Below are positions 24,044 to 32,940 of a DNA stretch of 39,370 nt, piece after piece (position 1 is the stretch's first letter; every line of letters begins with the position of its first letter). Position numbers and translations under genes: made by a program. The DNA is from an uncultured Bacteroidales bacterium. GTDB lineage: Bacteria > Bacteroidota > Bacteroidia > Bacteroidales > UBA932. A model generated the notes under the pieces. It did not search any database. It saw only the letters and a program-made list of their open reading frames with translations, and was not told the DNA's origin. The DNA is taken from the NCBI GenBank assembly GCA_944323345.1, contig CALUSC010000018.1, forward strand, positions 1 through 39,370, given 5' to 3'.

Positions 24044-24868
24044 ATGAGCATCAAGAATTTCATTTTCAACCGAATAACTGTCAATATCCTTGCAGGTATC
24101 CTCCTTGTCGCCGCACTGATATTCGGCACAAGAATATTTCTGGACAAGGTAACCAGGCACAATCTCGAAATAACTGTTCCCGACCTGACGAACATGAGTG
24201 TGGCCGAAGCGCAGAAAATAGTGACTGCCGACAAGATGAAACTCGAAGTCATAGATTCGGTATATGTCAGGAGAATGGGGAAAGGGCTGATATACAGACA
24301 AAATCCACAGGCAGGAAGCAAGGTAAAGGAAGGAAGACGCATTCTGCTGACAATAAATGCGGTAAATGCAAAAAAAGTCATGATGCCGAACCTGATAGGC
24401 TATTCCATGAGACAGGCCAAGGCTGAAATCCTGTCTAAAGGACTTCGCATAGGCAGACTGATATATGTCACGGACATAGCTACCAACAATGTGCTGGAAC
24501 AGCATTACAACGGAAGCGGCATTCTGCCTGGAACCATGGTGGAGAGCGGAGCCGTGATAGATCTGGTACTCGGTCTCAACAATGACGACTGCGTGACCTA
24601 TGCCCCTTCCGTCACAGGCTTGAGATATATGAATGCCGTCGAAGCCATACATGATAATTCGCTGAATGTAAAGGATGTAATCTTCGACGATACCGTAAAG
24701 GACTATACGGATTCCCTGAATGCGGTAGTATATATGCAGGAACCTGATTACGGTGAAACCCCGCTGCTTATGGGGATGGATATCTCGCTGCATCTGACTA
24801 CGGACATAAGCAAGGTCCCGGTCCCTGAAGAAGATGAAGAAGAAACTGAAGAAAATTCCGGACTCTGA
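24044..24868 (+). CDS. Membrane-anchored PASTA-domain protein
   Basis: A 274-residue protein with a short cytosolic N-terminus, one membrane segment (about 12-33) and three PASTA repeats outside (about 43-110, 113-180 and 185-253). A Glu-rich tail follows (EEDEEETEEN). PASTA domains bind peptidoglycan or muropeptides and are usually attached to Ser/Thr kinases or penicillin-binding proteins; neither is present in this polypeptide. The family is common in Bacteroidota next to rluD. The stop codon shares one base with the rluD start. A structural or cell-wall sensing role is inferred. Confidence 0.85.
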   Translation: MSIKNFIFNRITVNILAGILLVAALIFGTRIFLDKVTRHNLEITVPDLTNMSVAEAQKIVTADKMKLEVIDSVYVRRMGKGLIYRQNPQAGSKVKEGRRILLTINAVNAKKVMMPNLIGYSMRQAKAEILSKGLRIGRLIYVTDIATNNVLEQHYNGSGILPGTMVESGAVIDLVLGLNNDDCVTYAPSVTGLRYMNAVEAIHDNSLNVKDVIFDDTVKDYTDSLNAVVYMQEPDYGETPLLMGMDISLHLTTDISKVPVPEEDEEETEENSGL

Positions 24869-25971
24869 TGACCAGAAAGATATTCTGTCCCGATGAGGAC
24901 CTTATGGACGATCCTGTCACAATGGACGACGGAAACGATCTCGACATAGATGACGAGCAGAGAGAAATGTTCGAACACTTCAGGCTGGAACTGGACAAGG
25001 GACAGATGCCCATGCGTGTGGACAAATATATGGCCACGCATCTTGAAAACACATCCAGGAACAGAATCCAGCTGGCCATCAAGCAGGAATATGTCAAGGT
25101 GAACGGCAAGACCGCCAAAGCCAACACTGTGGTAAGGCCTGGAGATGTCATCTCATTCGTCATGCCTTACCAGAGAAGAGGCCTGGAAATCCTCCCGGAA
25201 AATATCCCCCTCAACATAGTCTACGAAGATGACGACCTGCTGGTCCTGAATAAAGACGCAGGTATGGTGGTGCATCCGGGACACGGTCATTTTTCCGGAA
25301 CTCTGGTCAATGCACTGGCCTATCATCTCGGCATAAGCCAGGGACCGGATGCGGAAGACGAACGCATGGGAGTCCTTGTGCACAGGATAGACAAGGACAC
25401 TTCAGGTCTTCTGGTAGTGGCGAAAAACGATGAGGCCCAGCTGGATCTCGCCAGACAGTTTTTCGTTCATTCCATTGACAGGAGGTATGTGGCCGTAGTG
25501 TGGGGGAACCTGAAAGACGATGAAGGTACCATCACCGGAAACATCGGACGTGACCCGAACGACAGGATGAGATTCAAGGTATTTCCCGACGGGGACTTCG
25601 GGAAGCATGCAGTCACCCACTACAGGGTTCTGGAACGCTTCGGATTCGTTACGGTCGTGGAATGCCGTCTGGAAACAGGACGGACCCATCAGATAAGGGT
25701 CCATTTCAACTGGATAGGCCATCCGCTTTTCAATGATGAAAGATACGACGGTTCAGAAATCAGAAAAGGTACCATCTATGCCAAATACAGGCAGTTCATA
25801 GAAAACTGCTTCAAGATCATGCCGAGGCAGGCTCTGCATGCCAAGACACTCGGTTTCATTCATCCGAGGACGAAAGAACACCTTGTATTCGACTCTCCCC
25901 TGCCTGATGACATGAAATCACTCATAGAAAAGTGGAGGAATTATACTTCTGCTTCAAAGCAGGAATCATAG
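24868..25971 (+). CDS. rluD: 23S rRNA pseudouridine synthase RluD-type
   Basis: A 367-residue pseudouridine synthase of the RluA/RluC/RluD family. An acidic N-terminal extension of about 40 residues precedes an S4 RNA-binding domain (about 46-100). The catalytic domain contains Asp175 in HRIDKDTSG, and the later segment RTHQIRVH is the usual family motif. RluD modifies helix 69 of 23S rRNA; RluC-type specificity cannot be excluded. Only 5 bp separate its stop from the convergent outer membrane protein gene, so there is no room for a conventional terminator between them. Confidence 0.92.
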   Translation: MTRKIFCPDEDLMDDPVTMDDGNDLDIDDEQREMFEHFRLELDKGQMPMRVDKYMATHLENTSRNRIQLAIKQEYVKVNGKTAKANTVVRPGDVISFVMPYQRRGLEILPENIPLNIVYEDDDLLVLNKDAGMVVHPGHGHFSGTLVNALAYHLGISQGPDAEDERMGVLVHRIDKDTSGLLVVAKNDEAQLDLARQFFVHSIDRRYVAVVWGNLKDDEGTITGNIGRDPNDRMRFKVFPDGDFGKHAVTHYRVLERFGFVTVVECRLETGRTHQIRVHFNWIGHPLFNDERYDGSEIRKGTIYAKYRQFIENCFKIMPRQALHAKTLGFIHPRTKEHLVFDSPLPDDMKSLIEKWRNYTSASKQES

Positions 25972-25976
25972 GCATT

Positions 25977-28970
25977 TTACCGCCTGTGCGGAGGAGGTCC
26001 CATCGGTCCGCGTCCGCCAGGCCCCCTGCCGCCCTGAGGTCCGCCGAAATTCCCGAACCTGTACGTAAGCGACACGATGATATAACGTCCGAGAGTATTG
26101 TTCCTGGTCTCCAGATGATAGTTTGATTCATCCGTAACCGACAGGTTCTTGGACTGGTTGAAGATATCGTAGGCCTTGAGGGCCAGAGTGAACTTGTCCT
26201 TGAACAAAAGTTTGTTTATCTCGGCATTGAATATTATTTCATCTTCCTGTGGTGTTGTATAGCCGTCGTACCAGTTATAGTCGAGGCTGGATATCAGGTT
26301 AAATCCTCCAGGAATGGTCCAGTTTACGGAAGCGTCCACCTGGTTGTTCCACGTAGGCTTCTGGTTGTATGAAGATATCGTGTACCATGACTTGGACATT
26401 CTGGTACGTCCTCCGAGATTCACCTCCACGACCTCGGTACGGAAAGTGAAACGCAGTCTCTGGGTAAAACTCAGACTTCTGGTCTTGTTTTCAGTGAACA
26501 TCCGATCCCTCATGGAACTGAAATCTCTCTGGAAACTGTCGTAGTCGAACTCGGCAGTAGAACTGTCATAATAGAGCCCTGTATCGAATCCGCCTGTCTT
26601 GCCGATATATGAATTGGATTCATTGTATCTGGCATAAGTCATCGAAAATATGGAAAACTTCGATTCTTTTCCGAAAGGAGAATTGACCATCACCCTGGCA
26701 TCGGCGGACCCTGACAGCGGGCCGTTCACAGGAATTGAATACTGCGCACCGTTGCTGTCATACCACTGGGCATTCACTATCGGGTCCTGGACCAGGCTTC
26801 CGCCTAAACGTCCGTGAACCGACATGAACGTCTCCCTGTCAGTATAGCCGAACATAGCCCTGACATTATGATTGAAGTACGGTATCAGATACGGATTTCC
26901 GAGCGATACGTTAAGAGGGTCGGAATTGTCCGGCACAGGCATGAGCTGGGAAGTAGACGGCTGGGACGAGCGCCCGAAATAGAACATTCTGACATTCGTA
27001 TTGTCGTTTATGTCATATCCCAGCATGGCCTGGGGAGACCAGTTCAGCACTTTGCTGTCATACGATTCTCCGTTAGTCTCGTTATGCGTATCAGTAGGTC
27101 TTATGGCAGCACCAAGCTGTGCCCTGAGTTTCTCTTTCTGATACATGAAGTTGAGACCTGCACTCTGATTCACATATCTGTTCAGTATGTTGTTCGAGTA
27201 AGTATTGTCGTAAGTTTCCCCCGCAGGATCGTAAACCATGTGTCCGGCATCGATATCCACAAGGTCGGACGCAATGCCTCCGCTATTATAAGTATCCTTG
27301 ACCGACGTGCTTCTGTTCCAGCTGTATGAATAATTGGCTTCCAGATAAAAATCGTGGCCGAGAGGTTCGGTATAGACCAGGCGCCCTGTCATGGAAGCGC
27401 TTCTGGAATTCTGGTCGAACCTCTGGTTTATGACACTGTCGCGCGGCGTTTCGTTCTCGAAAGTCCTCGTCAGGGACTGGTTGTAGCCGAGAAGTCCGTT
27501 ATTGCTGAAATTATAATTGAAGCTGAGGGAGAGAGTCCTTCCCGGTTTGCCCAGCCTCTGGCGGAAAAGCAGGAAGCCGTTCGCAGTCCAGTTTCGGTTC
27601 ACGCCGGTATTTTCATTGAATCCCAGATTAGTGGTATCGCGGACGGAATCCATCTCTGTCAAGGTCAGGAAATCGGAATATTCGGTATAACTGCCGTTTC
27701 CGAAATTGAACTGAGGTTCGAAAAGTATGGAAGTATTCTCGCTGAACTTATGGTCGAGCCGTAAACCGAAACGGTGTCCGTCGCTGTTCGATACATTCTG
27801 ACCGTCATTATCATAAATCAGAAAGCTGCCGTCATCCATATACGTCGTTCTGGAACTCTGCTCCTCCACAAAACTTTTCGATCCGCCGTACATATAGTTT
27901 CCGTTCAGTTCCATATCACCGTCCAGCAGGTCGAATGCACCGTTGGCTCCGGCCATCCAGGAAGTCGTTATTCCGTTCCGGCCCCAGCCGCCTACTCCCC
28001 TTCCCATGCCGCGCGAACCTCTCATGGTCTGCATCATGCTGCTCGCCACATCGCGGAATCCACGGTTGTTGGTATTGTTGGCATTCAGAATAATGCTGAG
28101 CTGGCTGTTCTGGGTAAACCGGCCGGCCATGGCTGCCGCCTGATATCTCCACCCGTCACTGGCTGCAGTCCTGCCGTCCGTATAATATCCCTTGTCCGGC
28201 AAATCATGACCGCCTCCGGCCATGGCATTTCCGAACCATCCGTCCATCATACCGGGCTTGACGGACAAATCGATGACGGTTTCTTCGTCACCGTCATCAA
28301 TGCCTGTGAACTCTGCCTGCTCGGATTTTTTCTCCACCACACGCACCTTCTCGATAATCTTAGCAGGAATATTCTTGGTAGCCAGCTGAGGATCATCCAG
28401 GAAAAACTCCTTCCCGTCGATCATCACCTTTGAAATGGTCTCCCCGTTTGCAGTTATGGAACCGTCGGAACCTATCTCGACTCCGGGAAGTTTCTTCAGC
28501 AGTTCTTCCAGCATGTCATTGTCCGAAGTCTTGAATGAAGAAGCGCTGTATTCTATCGTATCTTTCTTGACGATTATAGGATTACCTATGGCCGTTACGC
28601 TGGCCGCATCCAGAACCTCCACGTCCTGCGACATCTTGATTTCTCCCAGGTCCACGGATTTGGCCACCTCGATCTCTTTTTCATACGTCCTGTACCCCAT
28701 AATCTCGGCTTTCAGGACATAAGTTCCTTTTGGGACTTTGGTGAGATTGGCGATACCTTCGGCAGAAGTAAGCACATATTTCGACGGGGTACGCGCGCCC
28801 TTGAGCGTAAGAGAAACGGTAGCGAAGCCTACCGGTTCAGAATTCGAAGCATCGGAAAGCTTCAGTTTCACGGAAAACTGTTGCTGGGCAAAAGCAGATA
28901 AAGACACTGACAGCAGGAGCACCACTGTCACAATGCGGACTACAAGTCGCGTCGGATAGGTTTTAGACAT
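25977..28970 (-). CDS. Outer membrane beta-barrel protein with carboxypeptidase-regulatory N-domain
   Basis: A 997-residue protein with a signal peptide ending near AFA (about residue 28). A carboxypeptidase-regulatory-like domain (about 33-108) and a plug-like region with an LLKKLPGVEIGSDG segment precede a large beta-barrel rich in alternating aromatic/polar strands. This is the TonB-dependent-receptor-like 'outer membrane protein beta-barrel family' layout of Bacteroidota. No SusD partner or transport operon is adjacent, so substrate and role are unknown. After the last strand (YRFGNF) comes an unusual tail of about 24 residues rich in Gly, Arg and Pro. Start at 28970 (MSKTYPT) gives a better signal peptide than 28982. 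Confidence 0.85.
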   Translation of the reverse strand: MSKTYPTRLVVRIVTVVLLLSVSLSAFAQQQFSVKLKLSDASNSEPVGFATVSLTLKGARTPSKYVLTSAEGIANLTKVPKGTYVLKAEIMGYRTYEKEIEVAKSVDLGEIKMSQDVEVLDAASVTAIGNPIIVKKDTIEYSASSFKTSDNDMLEELLKKLPGVEIGSDGSITANGETISKVMIDGKEFFLDDPQLATKNIPAKIIEKVRVVEKKSEQAEFTGIDDGDEETVIDLSVKPGMMDGWFGNAMAGGGHDLPDKGYYTDGRTAASDGWRYQAAAMAGRFTQNSQLSIILNANNTNNRGFRDVASSMMQTMRGSRGMGRGVGGWGRNGITTSWMAGANGAFDLLDGDMELNGNYMYGGSKSFVEEQSSRTTYMDDGSFLIYDNDGQNVSNSDGHRFGLRLDHKFSENTSILFEPQFNFGNGSYTEYSDFLTLTEMDSVRDTTNLGFNENTGVNRNWTANGFLLFRQRLGKPGRTLSLSFNYNFSNNGLLGYNQSLTRTFENETPRDSVINQRFDQNSRSASMTGRLVYTEPLGHDFYLEANYSYSWNRSTSVKDTYNSGGIASDLVDIDAGHMVYDPAGETYDNTYSNNILNRYVNQSAGLNFMYQKEKLRAQLGAAIRPTDTHNETNGESYDSKVLNWSPQAMLGYDINDNTNVRMFYFGRSSQPSTSQLMPVPDNSDPLNVSLGNPYLIPYFNHNVRAMFGYTDRETFMSVHGRLGGSLVQDPIVNAQWYDSNGAQYSIPVNGPLSGSADARVMVNSPFGKESKFSIFSMTYARYNESNSYIGKTGGFDTGLYYDSSTAEFDYDSFQRDFSSMRDRMFTENKTRSLSFTQRLRFTFRTEVVEVNLGGRTRMSKSWYTISSYNQKPTWNNQVDASVNWTIPGGFNLISSLDYNWYDGYTTPQEDEIIFNAEINKLLFKDKFTLALKAYDIFNQSKNLSVTDESNYHLETRNNTLGRYIIVSLTYRFGNFGGPQGGRGPGGRGPMGPPPHRR

Positions 28971-29023
28971 AAAATAACACAATATCTACGCAAGAAAAAC
29001 TCCCGACCGCACTTACGGCCCGG

Positions 29024-29055
29024 CAACAATAACAGGCAAAATATTTACATGCAAA
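29024..29055 (-). promoter_or_regulatory. Possible promoter for the beta-barrel gene
   Basis: The minus strand has TTTG (29055-29052), a 20-bp spacer and TATTGTTG (29031-29024), one mismatch from TAnnTTTG. It would give a leader of about 47 nt. The region also contains a weak hairpin (GTGC/GCAC) after the ruvC stop. Confidence 0.4.
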
Positions 29056-29073
29056 TTTTGTGCCCGTGCACAT

Positions 29074-29640
29074 TTATTTTATCCTTTCGGGGTGCGACTC
29101 CAGAAATTGTTTCCAGCCGCCTGATGATTTCATGGAAAGAAGGGGGTTGGACTGATGGAAATAATGGCACAAGGCCAATGCCAGGGCATCAGTCGCATCA
29201 AGATGTTCAGGATTGAGGCTTACACCCAGAATCTTCTGTATCATGATGCAGACCTGTTCCTTGGACGCCGCCCCCACTCCGGTAATGGATATTTTCGCTT
29301 TTCTCGGAGCATACTCCGCCACAGGTATCCCACGCCTCAAGGCAGCCGTTATCGCAGCTCCCTGCGCCCTGCCGAGCTTCAGCATTACCTGAGGATTTTT
29401 TCCATAGAACGGAGATTCGACAGACAGCTCGTCAGGAGAATATAAATCCAGCAGCCTGTCCATCTGCTCGCTTACCATTCTGAGTTTGCCGAAATGATCT
29501 TTCTCCTTACGCATGTCGACCACCCCCATGTCCACGTATGAGACACTCCTGCCGACAACACGAATGACCCCGAAGCCCAACAAATTGGTTCCGGGGTCAA
29601 TTCCCATTATCGTTTTTCCAGAATCGCCGGATTCACGCAT
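29074..29640 (-). CDS. ruvC: Holliday junction endonuclease RuvC
   Basis: A 188-residue RuvC resolvase, which cuts Holliday junctions together with RuvAB. The four acidic catalytic residues are visible: Asp15 (GIDPGT), Glu75 (ESPFYGKN), Asp148 and Asp151 (LDATDALA). The length is in the family range. It follows serS by 8 bp on the same strand and is probably co-transcribed with it. An ATG at 29607 directly before GIDPGTN is an alternative start. Confidence 0.95.
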   Translation of the reverse strand: MRESGDSGKTIMGIDPGTNLLGFGVIRVVGRSVSYVDMGVVDMRKEKDHFGKLRMVSEQMDRLLDLYSPDELSVESPFYGKNPQVMLKLGRAQGAAITAALRRGIPVAEYAPRKAKISITGVGAASKEQVCIMIQKILGVSLNPEHLDATDALALALCHYFHQSNPLLSMKSSGGWKQFLESHPERIK

Positions 29641-29648
29641 AATACAGA

Positions 29649-30920
29649 TTAATCTATCACGTCAAAACCCGTATACTGCCTGAGTGCTTCAGGGATGATT
29701 ATCCTGCCGCCCTTCTGGTTATTTTCAAGCAAGGCAGCCACCACACGCGGCAAGGCAAGAGAACTGCCGTTAAGTGTATGGGCGAGCTGGATTTTGCCAT
29801 CCGCATCCTTGTATCTGAGTTTAAGCCTGTTTGCCTGATATGATTCGAAGTTGGAAACAGAGCTTATCTCCAGCCATCTTCCCTGTGCTGCCGAATAGAC
29901 TTCGAAATCATAGGTGATGGCAGACGTGAAACTCAGATCACCGCCGCACAGACGGAGAATCCTGTATGGGAGACCGAGTTTCTTCACTATACCTTCCACA
30001 TGCGAGATCATCTCGTCGAGAGCCGCATAGGAATTCTCCGGTTTCTCGATTCTGACGATTTCTACCTTGTCGAACTGGTGAAGTCTGTTCAGGCCTCTCA
30101 CATCCTTTCCGTAAGAACCGGCTTCCCTTCTGAAACATGGGGTATAAGCCGTCATTTTTACAGGGAAATCATTGTTTCCGAGAATTACATCACGATATAT
30201 GTTCGTAACAGGGACTTCCGCAGTAGGTACCAGATAATAATTGTCCAATGTCGCGTGATACATCTGGCCTTCCTTGTCAGGAAGCTGGCCGGTGCCGAAG
30301 CCCGAAGCTTCATTCACCATTACCGGAGGCTCGACTTCAAGATACCCCGCTGCCGTATTGATATCCAGGAACATGTTTATAAGGGACCTCTGCAGTCTGG
30401 CACCTTTTCCCTTATAGACCGGGAAACCGGCTCCCGTAAGTTTCACTCCGAGGTCGAAATCGATGATATCCAGTTTTTTGGCCAATTCCCAATGAGGCAG
30501 TGCATCAGAGCCCAGGGCAGGAATTTCGTTTCCTGTTTTCACCACTACGTTGTCTTCCGAATTCAATCCTTCCGGCACCAGATCGCAAGGGATGTTGGGC
30601 AGAAGCACCATCAGCGATTCAAGTTCACTGTTATTCTCGGCGGATCTGGTTTCCAGCTCCTTCGATTTATCCTTCAGCGCAGACACTTCGCTTTTTACAG
30701 CCTCGGCATCTTCCTTTTTCCCTTCCTTCATCAGAGAACCGATTCTGGCAGCCTTCTGCTTCTGCTCTGCCAGACAGCCGTCAAGTTCCATCTGCAGAGC
30801 CCTTCTGGTTTTATCCAGCTCCACAATCTTGCAGACGATTTCGCGGGCATCAAAATGCTTGACCGCAAGTTTTTTGATCACATATTCCGGATCTTCACGG
30901 AGTAACTTAAGCGTCAACAT
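29649..30920 (-). CDS. serS: Seryl-tRNA synthetase
   Basis: A 423-residue class II seryl-tRNA synthetase. The N-terminal coiled-coil arm (about 30-105), rich in Lys/Glu, contacts the long variable arm of tRNA-Ser. The catalytic core shows motif 2 as CFRREAGSYGKD and motif 3 as LNGSSLALPR. The ATG at 30920 (MLTLKLLREDPE) is the family start; the frame runs upstream to 30989 only by passing through the rpmA terminator. serS begins 23 nt after that terminator and no promoter box is visible in the gap, so its expression may depend on read-through. Confidence 0.96.
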   Translation of the reverse strand: MLTLKLLREDPEYVIKKLAVKHFDAREIVCKIVELDKTRRALQMELDGCLAEQKQKAARIGSLMKEGKKEDAEAVKSEVSALKDKSKELETRSAENNSELESLMVLLPNIPCDLVPEGLNSEDNVVVKTGNEIPALGSDALPHWELAKKLDIIDFDLGVKLTGAGFPVYKGKGARLQRSLINMFLDINTAAGYLEVEPPVMVNEASGFGTGQLPDKEGQMYHATLDNYYLVPTAEVPVTNIYRDVILGNNDFPVKMTAYTPCFRREAGSYGKDVRGLNRLHQFDKVEIVRIEKPENSYAALDEMISHVEGIVKKLGLPYRILRLCGGDLSFTSAITYDFEVYSAAQGRWLEISSVSNFESYQANRLKLRYKDADGKIQLAHTLNGSSLALPRVVAALLENNQKGGRIIIPEALRQYTGFDVID

Positions 30921-30943
30921 GGTATTATGATTTAAGATTTCAT

Positions 30944-30984
30944 AAAAAAAGAGGACTGTACTCCCCCGGAGCAACAATCCTCTT
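30944..30984 (-). terminator. Rho-independent terminator after rplU-rpmA
   Basis: On the minus strand an 11-bp stem (30984-30974 pairing with 30959-30949, one G-T wobble) can extend inward through CTCC/GGAG pairing and is followed by seven T residues (30950-30944). It lies 22 bp after the rpmA stop codon and 23 bp before the serS ATG. Confidence 0.8.
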
Positions 30985-31006
30985 GTCAAATTCTTCGTCC
31001 CGGAGC

Positions 31007-31267
31007 CTAGTTCTCAAAAGGAACGACCGAGACATATGACTTGGCATCGGCTTTCTTGCAGAATTTAACCTTACCGTCAATGAGCGCATACAGAGTATGA
31101 TCTCTGCCCATTCCGACATTCTGGCCAGGATTATGGACCGTACCGCGCTGACGGACGATAATATTTCCCGCCTTTACTACCTGATCGCCGAATTTCTTCA
31201 GGCCCAATCTTTTGCTGTGTGATTCACGACCGTTCTTGGAACTACCAACACCTTTTTTATGTGCCAT
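31007..31267 (-). CDS. rpmA: 50S ribosomal protein bL27
   Basis: An 86-residue bL27, located at the peptidyl-transferase centre. It starts [20 protein letters not shown] and continues with [10 protein letters not shown] and the GRDHTLYAL segment, all family hallmarks. The N-terminus has no cleavable Firmicutes-type leader. It follows rplU by 24 bp, the conserved L21-L27 pairing, and is followed by a strong terminator. Confidence 0.97.
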   Translation of the reverse strand: MAHKKGVGSSKNGRESHSKRLGLKKFGDQVVKAGNIIVRQRGTVHNPGQNVGMGRDHTLYALIDGKVKFCKKADAKSYVSVVPFEN

Positions 31268-31291
31268 AATAAAATCCTCCGAATCTTTTAA

Positions 31292-31603
31292 TTAAGCAAT
31301 TTCGTTAATCTGAATTTTTGAAAGATACTGACGGTGACCTGTCATCTTCTGATAGCCTTTACGGCGTTTCTTCTTGAAAACAAGCACTTTCTTGCCTTTG
31401 CAAGAGTCATCGAGAACGGTAGCTTTCACTACCGCGCCTTCGATATAAGGAGCACCTACCTTTACATCTCCGTCCGAATCGATCAGCAGAACCTTGTCCA
31501 GAACAAGGGATGCGCCTTTCTCATCAGCAAGACGATTAACGAAAATTTCCATACCAGCCTCAACCTTGAACTGCTGGCCTGCAATCTCTACTATTGCGTA
31601 CAT
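31292..31603 (-). CDS. rplU: 50S ribosomal protein bL21
   Basis: A 103-residue bL21, a 23S rRNA-binding protein. It starts MYAIVEIAGQQFKVE and contains KVLLI, GAPYIEGA and the C-terminal RRKGYQKMTGHRQYLS, all typical. It is the first gene of the rplU-rpmA unit. Its mRNA leader of about 86 nt contains a stable two-tier hairpin. Confidence 0.97.
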   Translation of the reverse strand: MYAIVEIAGQQFKVEAGMEIFVNRLADEKGASLVLDKVLLIDSDGDVKVGAPYIEGAVVKATVLDDSCKGKKVLVFKKKRRKGYQKMTGHRQYLSKIQINEIA

Positions 31604-31633
31604 AATCTAATGAAAACTTAAAAGTTCCGACTG

Positions 31634-31670
31634 TAAGCGGCTGCCTAAGCAGCTCTTTGTCAACGGCTTA
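31634..31670 (-). promoter_or_regulatory. Structured 5' leader of rplU-rpmA
   Basis: In the leader, GCTGC and GCAGC form a perfect 5-bp stem with a 4-nt TTAG loop (31653-31640). TAAGC (31638-31634) and GCTTA (31670-31666) can close an outer stem. No T run follows, so it is not a terminator. Autoregulation by a ribosomal protein is a reasonable guess, by analogy with the L21 leader of Firmicutes, but this is inference. Confidence 0.45.
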
Positions 31671-31695
31671 ACAATCATATAATTATTTTGGTCTG

Positions 31696-31726
31696 CAAAA
31701 ATAACACTTTTTGCCGAGATGACAAA
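31696..31726 (-). promoter_or_regulatory. Promoter for rplU-rpmA
   Basis: TTTG (31726-31723) and TATTTTTG (31703-31696) on the minus strand are separated by exactly 19 bp. This is one of the best matches to the Bacteroidota consensus in the window. Confidence 0.78.
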
Positions 31727-31736
31727 AAAAAAATGG

Positions 31737-31744
31737 TAAATTTG
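31737..31744 (+). promoter_or_regulatory. -7 promoter box for the ATPase-sirtuin pair
   Basis: TAAATTTG matches TAnnTTTG, 35 bp before the ATPase ATG. A TTTG lies 23 bp upstream, slightly too far. A run of ten A residues in the spacer overlaps the -33 region of the divergent rplU promoter. Confidence 0.55.
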
Positions 31745-31778
31745 TTCCGGCCGGAAGGCAGGTATTACAAATAATGAT

Positions 31779-32939
31779 ATGATGGACACTCCTTTCATTT
31801 ACGACAGCTTTGTCACAGGGAAATATTTCATTGGCAGGAAAACCGAATGCAACTCACTCAGAAACCTTCTGGAGCAGAAAGAAAACATCTGCATATACGA
31901 ACCTCCCAAGACAGGCAAGATGTCCGTCATCCAGCAGACGATGTTCAACATGAGACTCGCCGGCATGCAGTTCGCCGCCCCTCTGGTAGATCTTTTCAAC
32001 GTCCGCGACATCAGGCAGTTCCTGCTGAAATTCGGTTCTGCCATCATTCGCAGCACGGCTTCCACACCGGCAGAATACGGGGAAATCGTGCGGACAATGC
32101 TGTCGGATACGCATTTCACATTCGACCAGGAAAGATTTTCCGCCCATGACGAAATACTGACGGCAGACTGCCGGCCTGATACCAACGACATAAGGAAAAT
32201 GCTTGCGCTTCCCAGGGAAATGTCCGCACGGCAAGGCCTGAGCATATTCATAATAATATCGGAATTCCAGAATCTGCTGTCCCTGGGAGAGACTGGGTAC
32301 GAGACCGTATTCAAAATCATGATGGAGGACTTCACGGGCGACGACAAATCAGGGAATCCGCATGTTTCGTACATATTGTCCGGTTCCAAAGTCAATGCGA
32401 TGAAATTCATCTTCGAAGAAAGAAAATACTTTTACAGACAGGTCGAGCATCTCCCTCTGAACGGAATAGACAGCCGGGAAATCTCTGACCATATCACAAG
32501 GGGATTTCTGACAGGAGGGAAAGTAATCGAGCAGGATCTCATGGCGGGGACAGTAGAACTGTTCAAGGGCAATCTCTGGTACATAACGCATTTCGCTTCC
32601 ATCTGCAATTCCCTGTCTAAAGGATTCATGAACGAGGGCATACTGATGGATGCCCTGCGAATCATCCTGTCAATACACACGACCAGGTTCAAGGCAATTA
32701 CTGACGACCTTTCCGTCCACCAGATCAGCCTTCTGCGTGCAATCACTGACGGGGAAGTCCGTTTCAGTTCGGTAGAAGTCATAGAAAAATACGACCTGCA
32801 TTCTTCCGCAAATGTCAGGAGAGTGAAGGAAGCCCTGCAGAAAAAGGAAATAATCACATTCGACGACAACGGGAAACCGTCTTTTCTGGACCCGCTTTTC
32901 GAATATTGGATCAGAAAATATTATTTTGAAAAGGAATAG
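31779..32939 (+). CDS. AAA/STAND-type ATPase-like protein with degenerate active site
   Basis: A 386-residue protein with the plan of the archaeal-type ATPase family (PF01637-like): a P-loop NTPase core and a C-terminal winged-helix region (about 305-380). The P-loop position reads EPPKTGKMS (41-49), where family members usually have GPRRTGKTS. The first Gly is Glu and the Mg-coordinating Thr/Ser is Met48. The Walker B position reads IIISEFQ, with Ser161 in place of the usual Asp before Glu162. It may bind nucleotide weakly or not hydrolyse it. It has its own promoter, and only one base separates its stop from the sirtuin ATG. Function unknown. Confidence 0.8.
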   Translation: MMDTPFIYDSFVTGKYFIGRKTECNSLRNLLEQKENICIYEPPKTGKMSVIQQTMFNMRLAGMQFAAPLVDLFNVRDIRQFLLKFGSAIIRSTASTPAEYGEIVRTMLSDTHFTFDQERFSAHDEILTADCRPDTNDIRKMLALPREMSARQGLSIFIIISEFQNLLSLGETGYETVFKIMMEDFTGDDKSGNPHVSYILSGSKVNAMKFIFEERKYFYRQVEHLPLNGIDSREISDHITRGFLTGGKVIEQDLMAGTVELFKGNLWYITHFASICNSLSKGFMNEGILMDALRIILSIHTTRFKAITDDLSVHQISLLRAITDGEVRFSSVEVIEKYDLHSSANVRRVKEALQKKEIITFDDNGKPSFLDPLFEYWIRKYYFEKE

Positions 32940-32940
32940 C

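Noticed and set aside
29040-29075. GTGC/GCAC hairpin after ruvC as a terminator
   Set aside because: The stem is only about 5 bp and the following tract on the minus strand is AAAATTTG rather than a T run.
30921-30989. Upstream extension of serS
   Set aside because: The added residues are encoded by the rpmA terminator, and the family start is the ATG at 30920.
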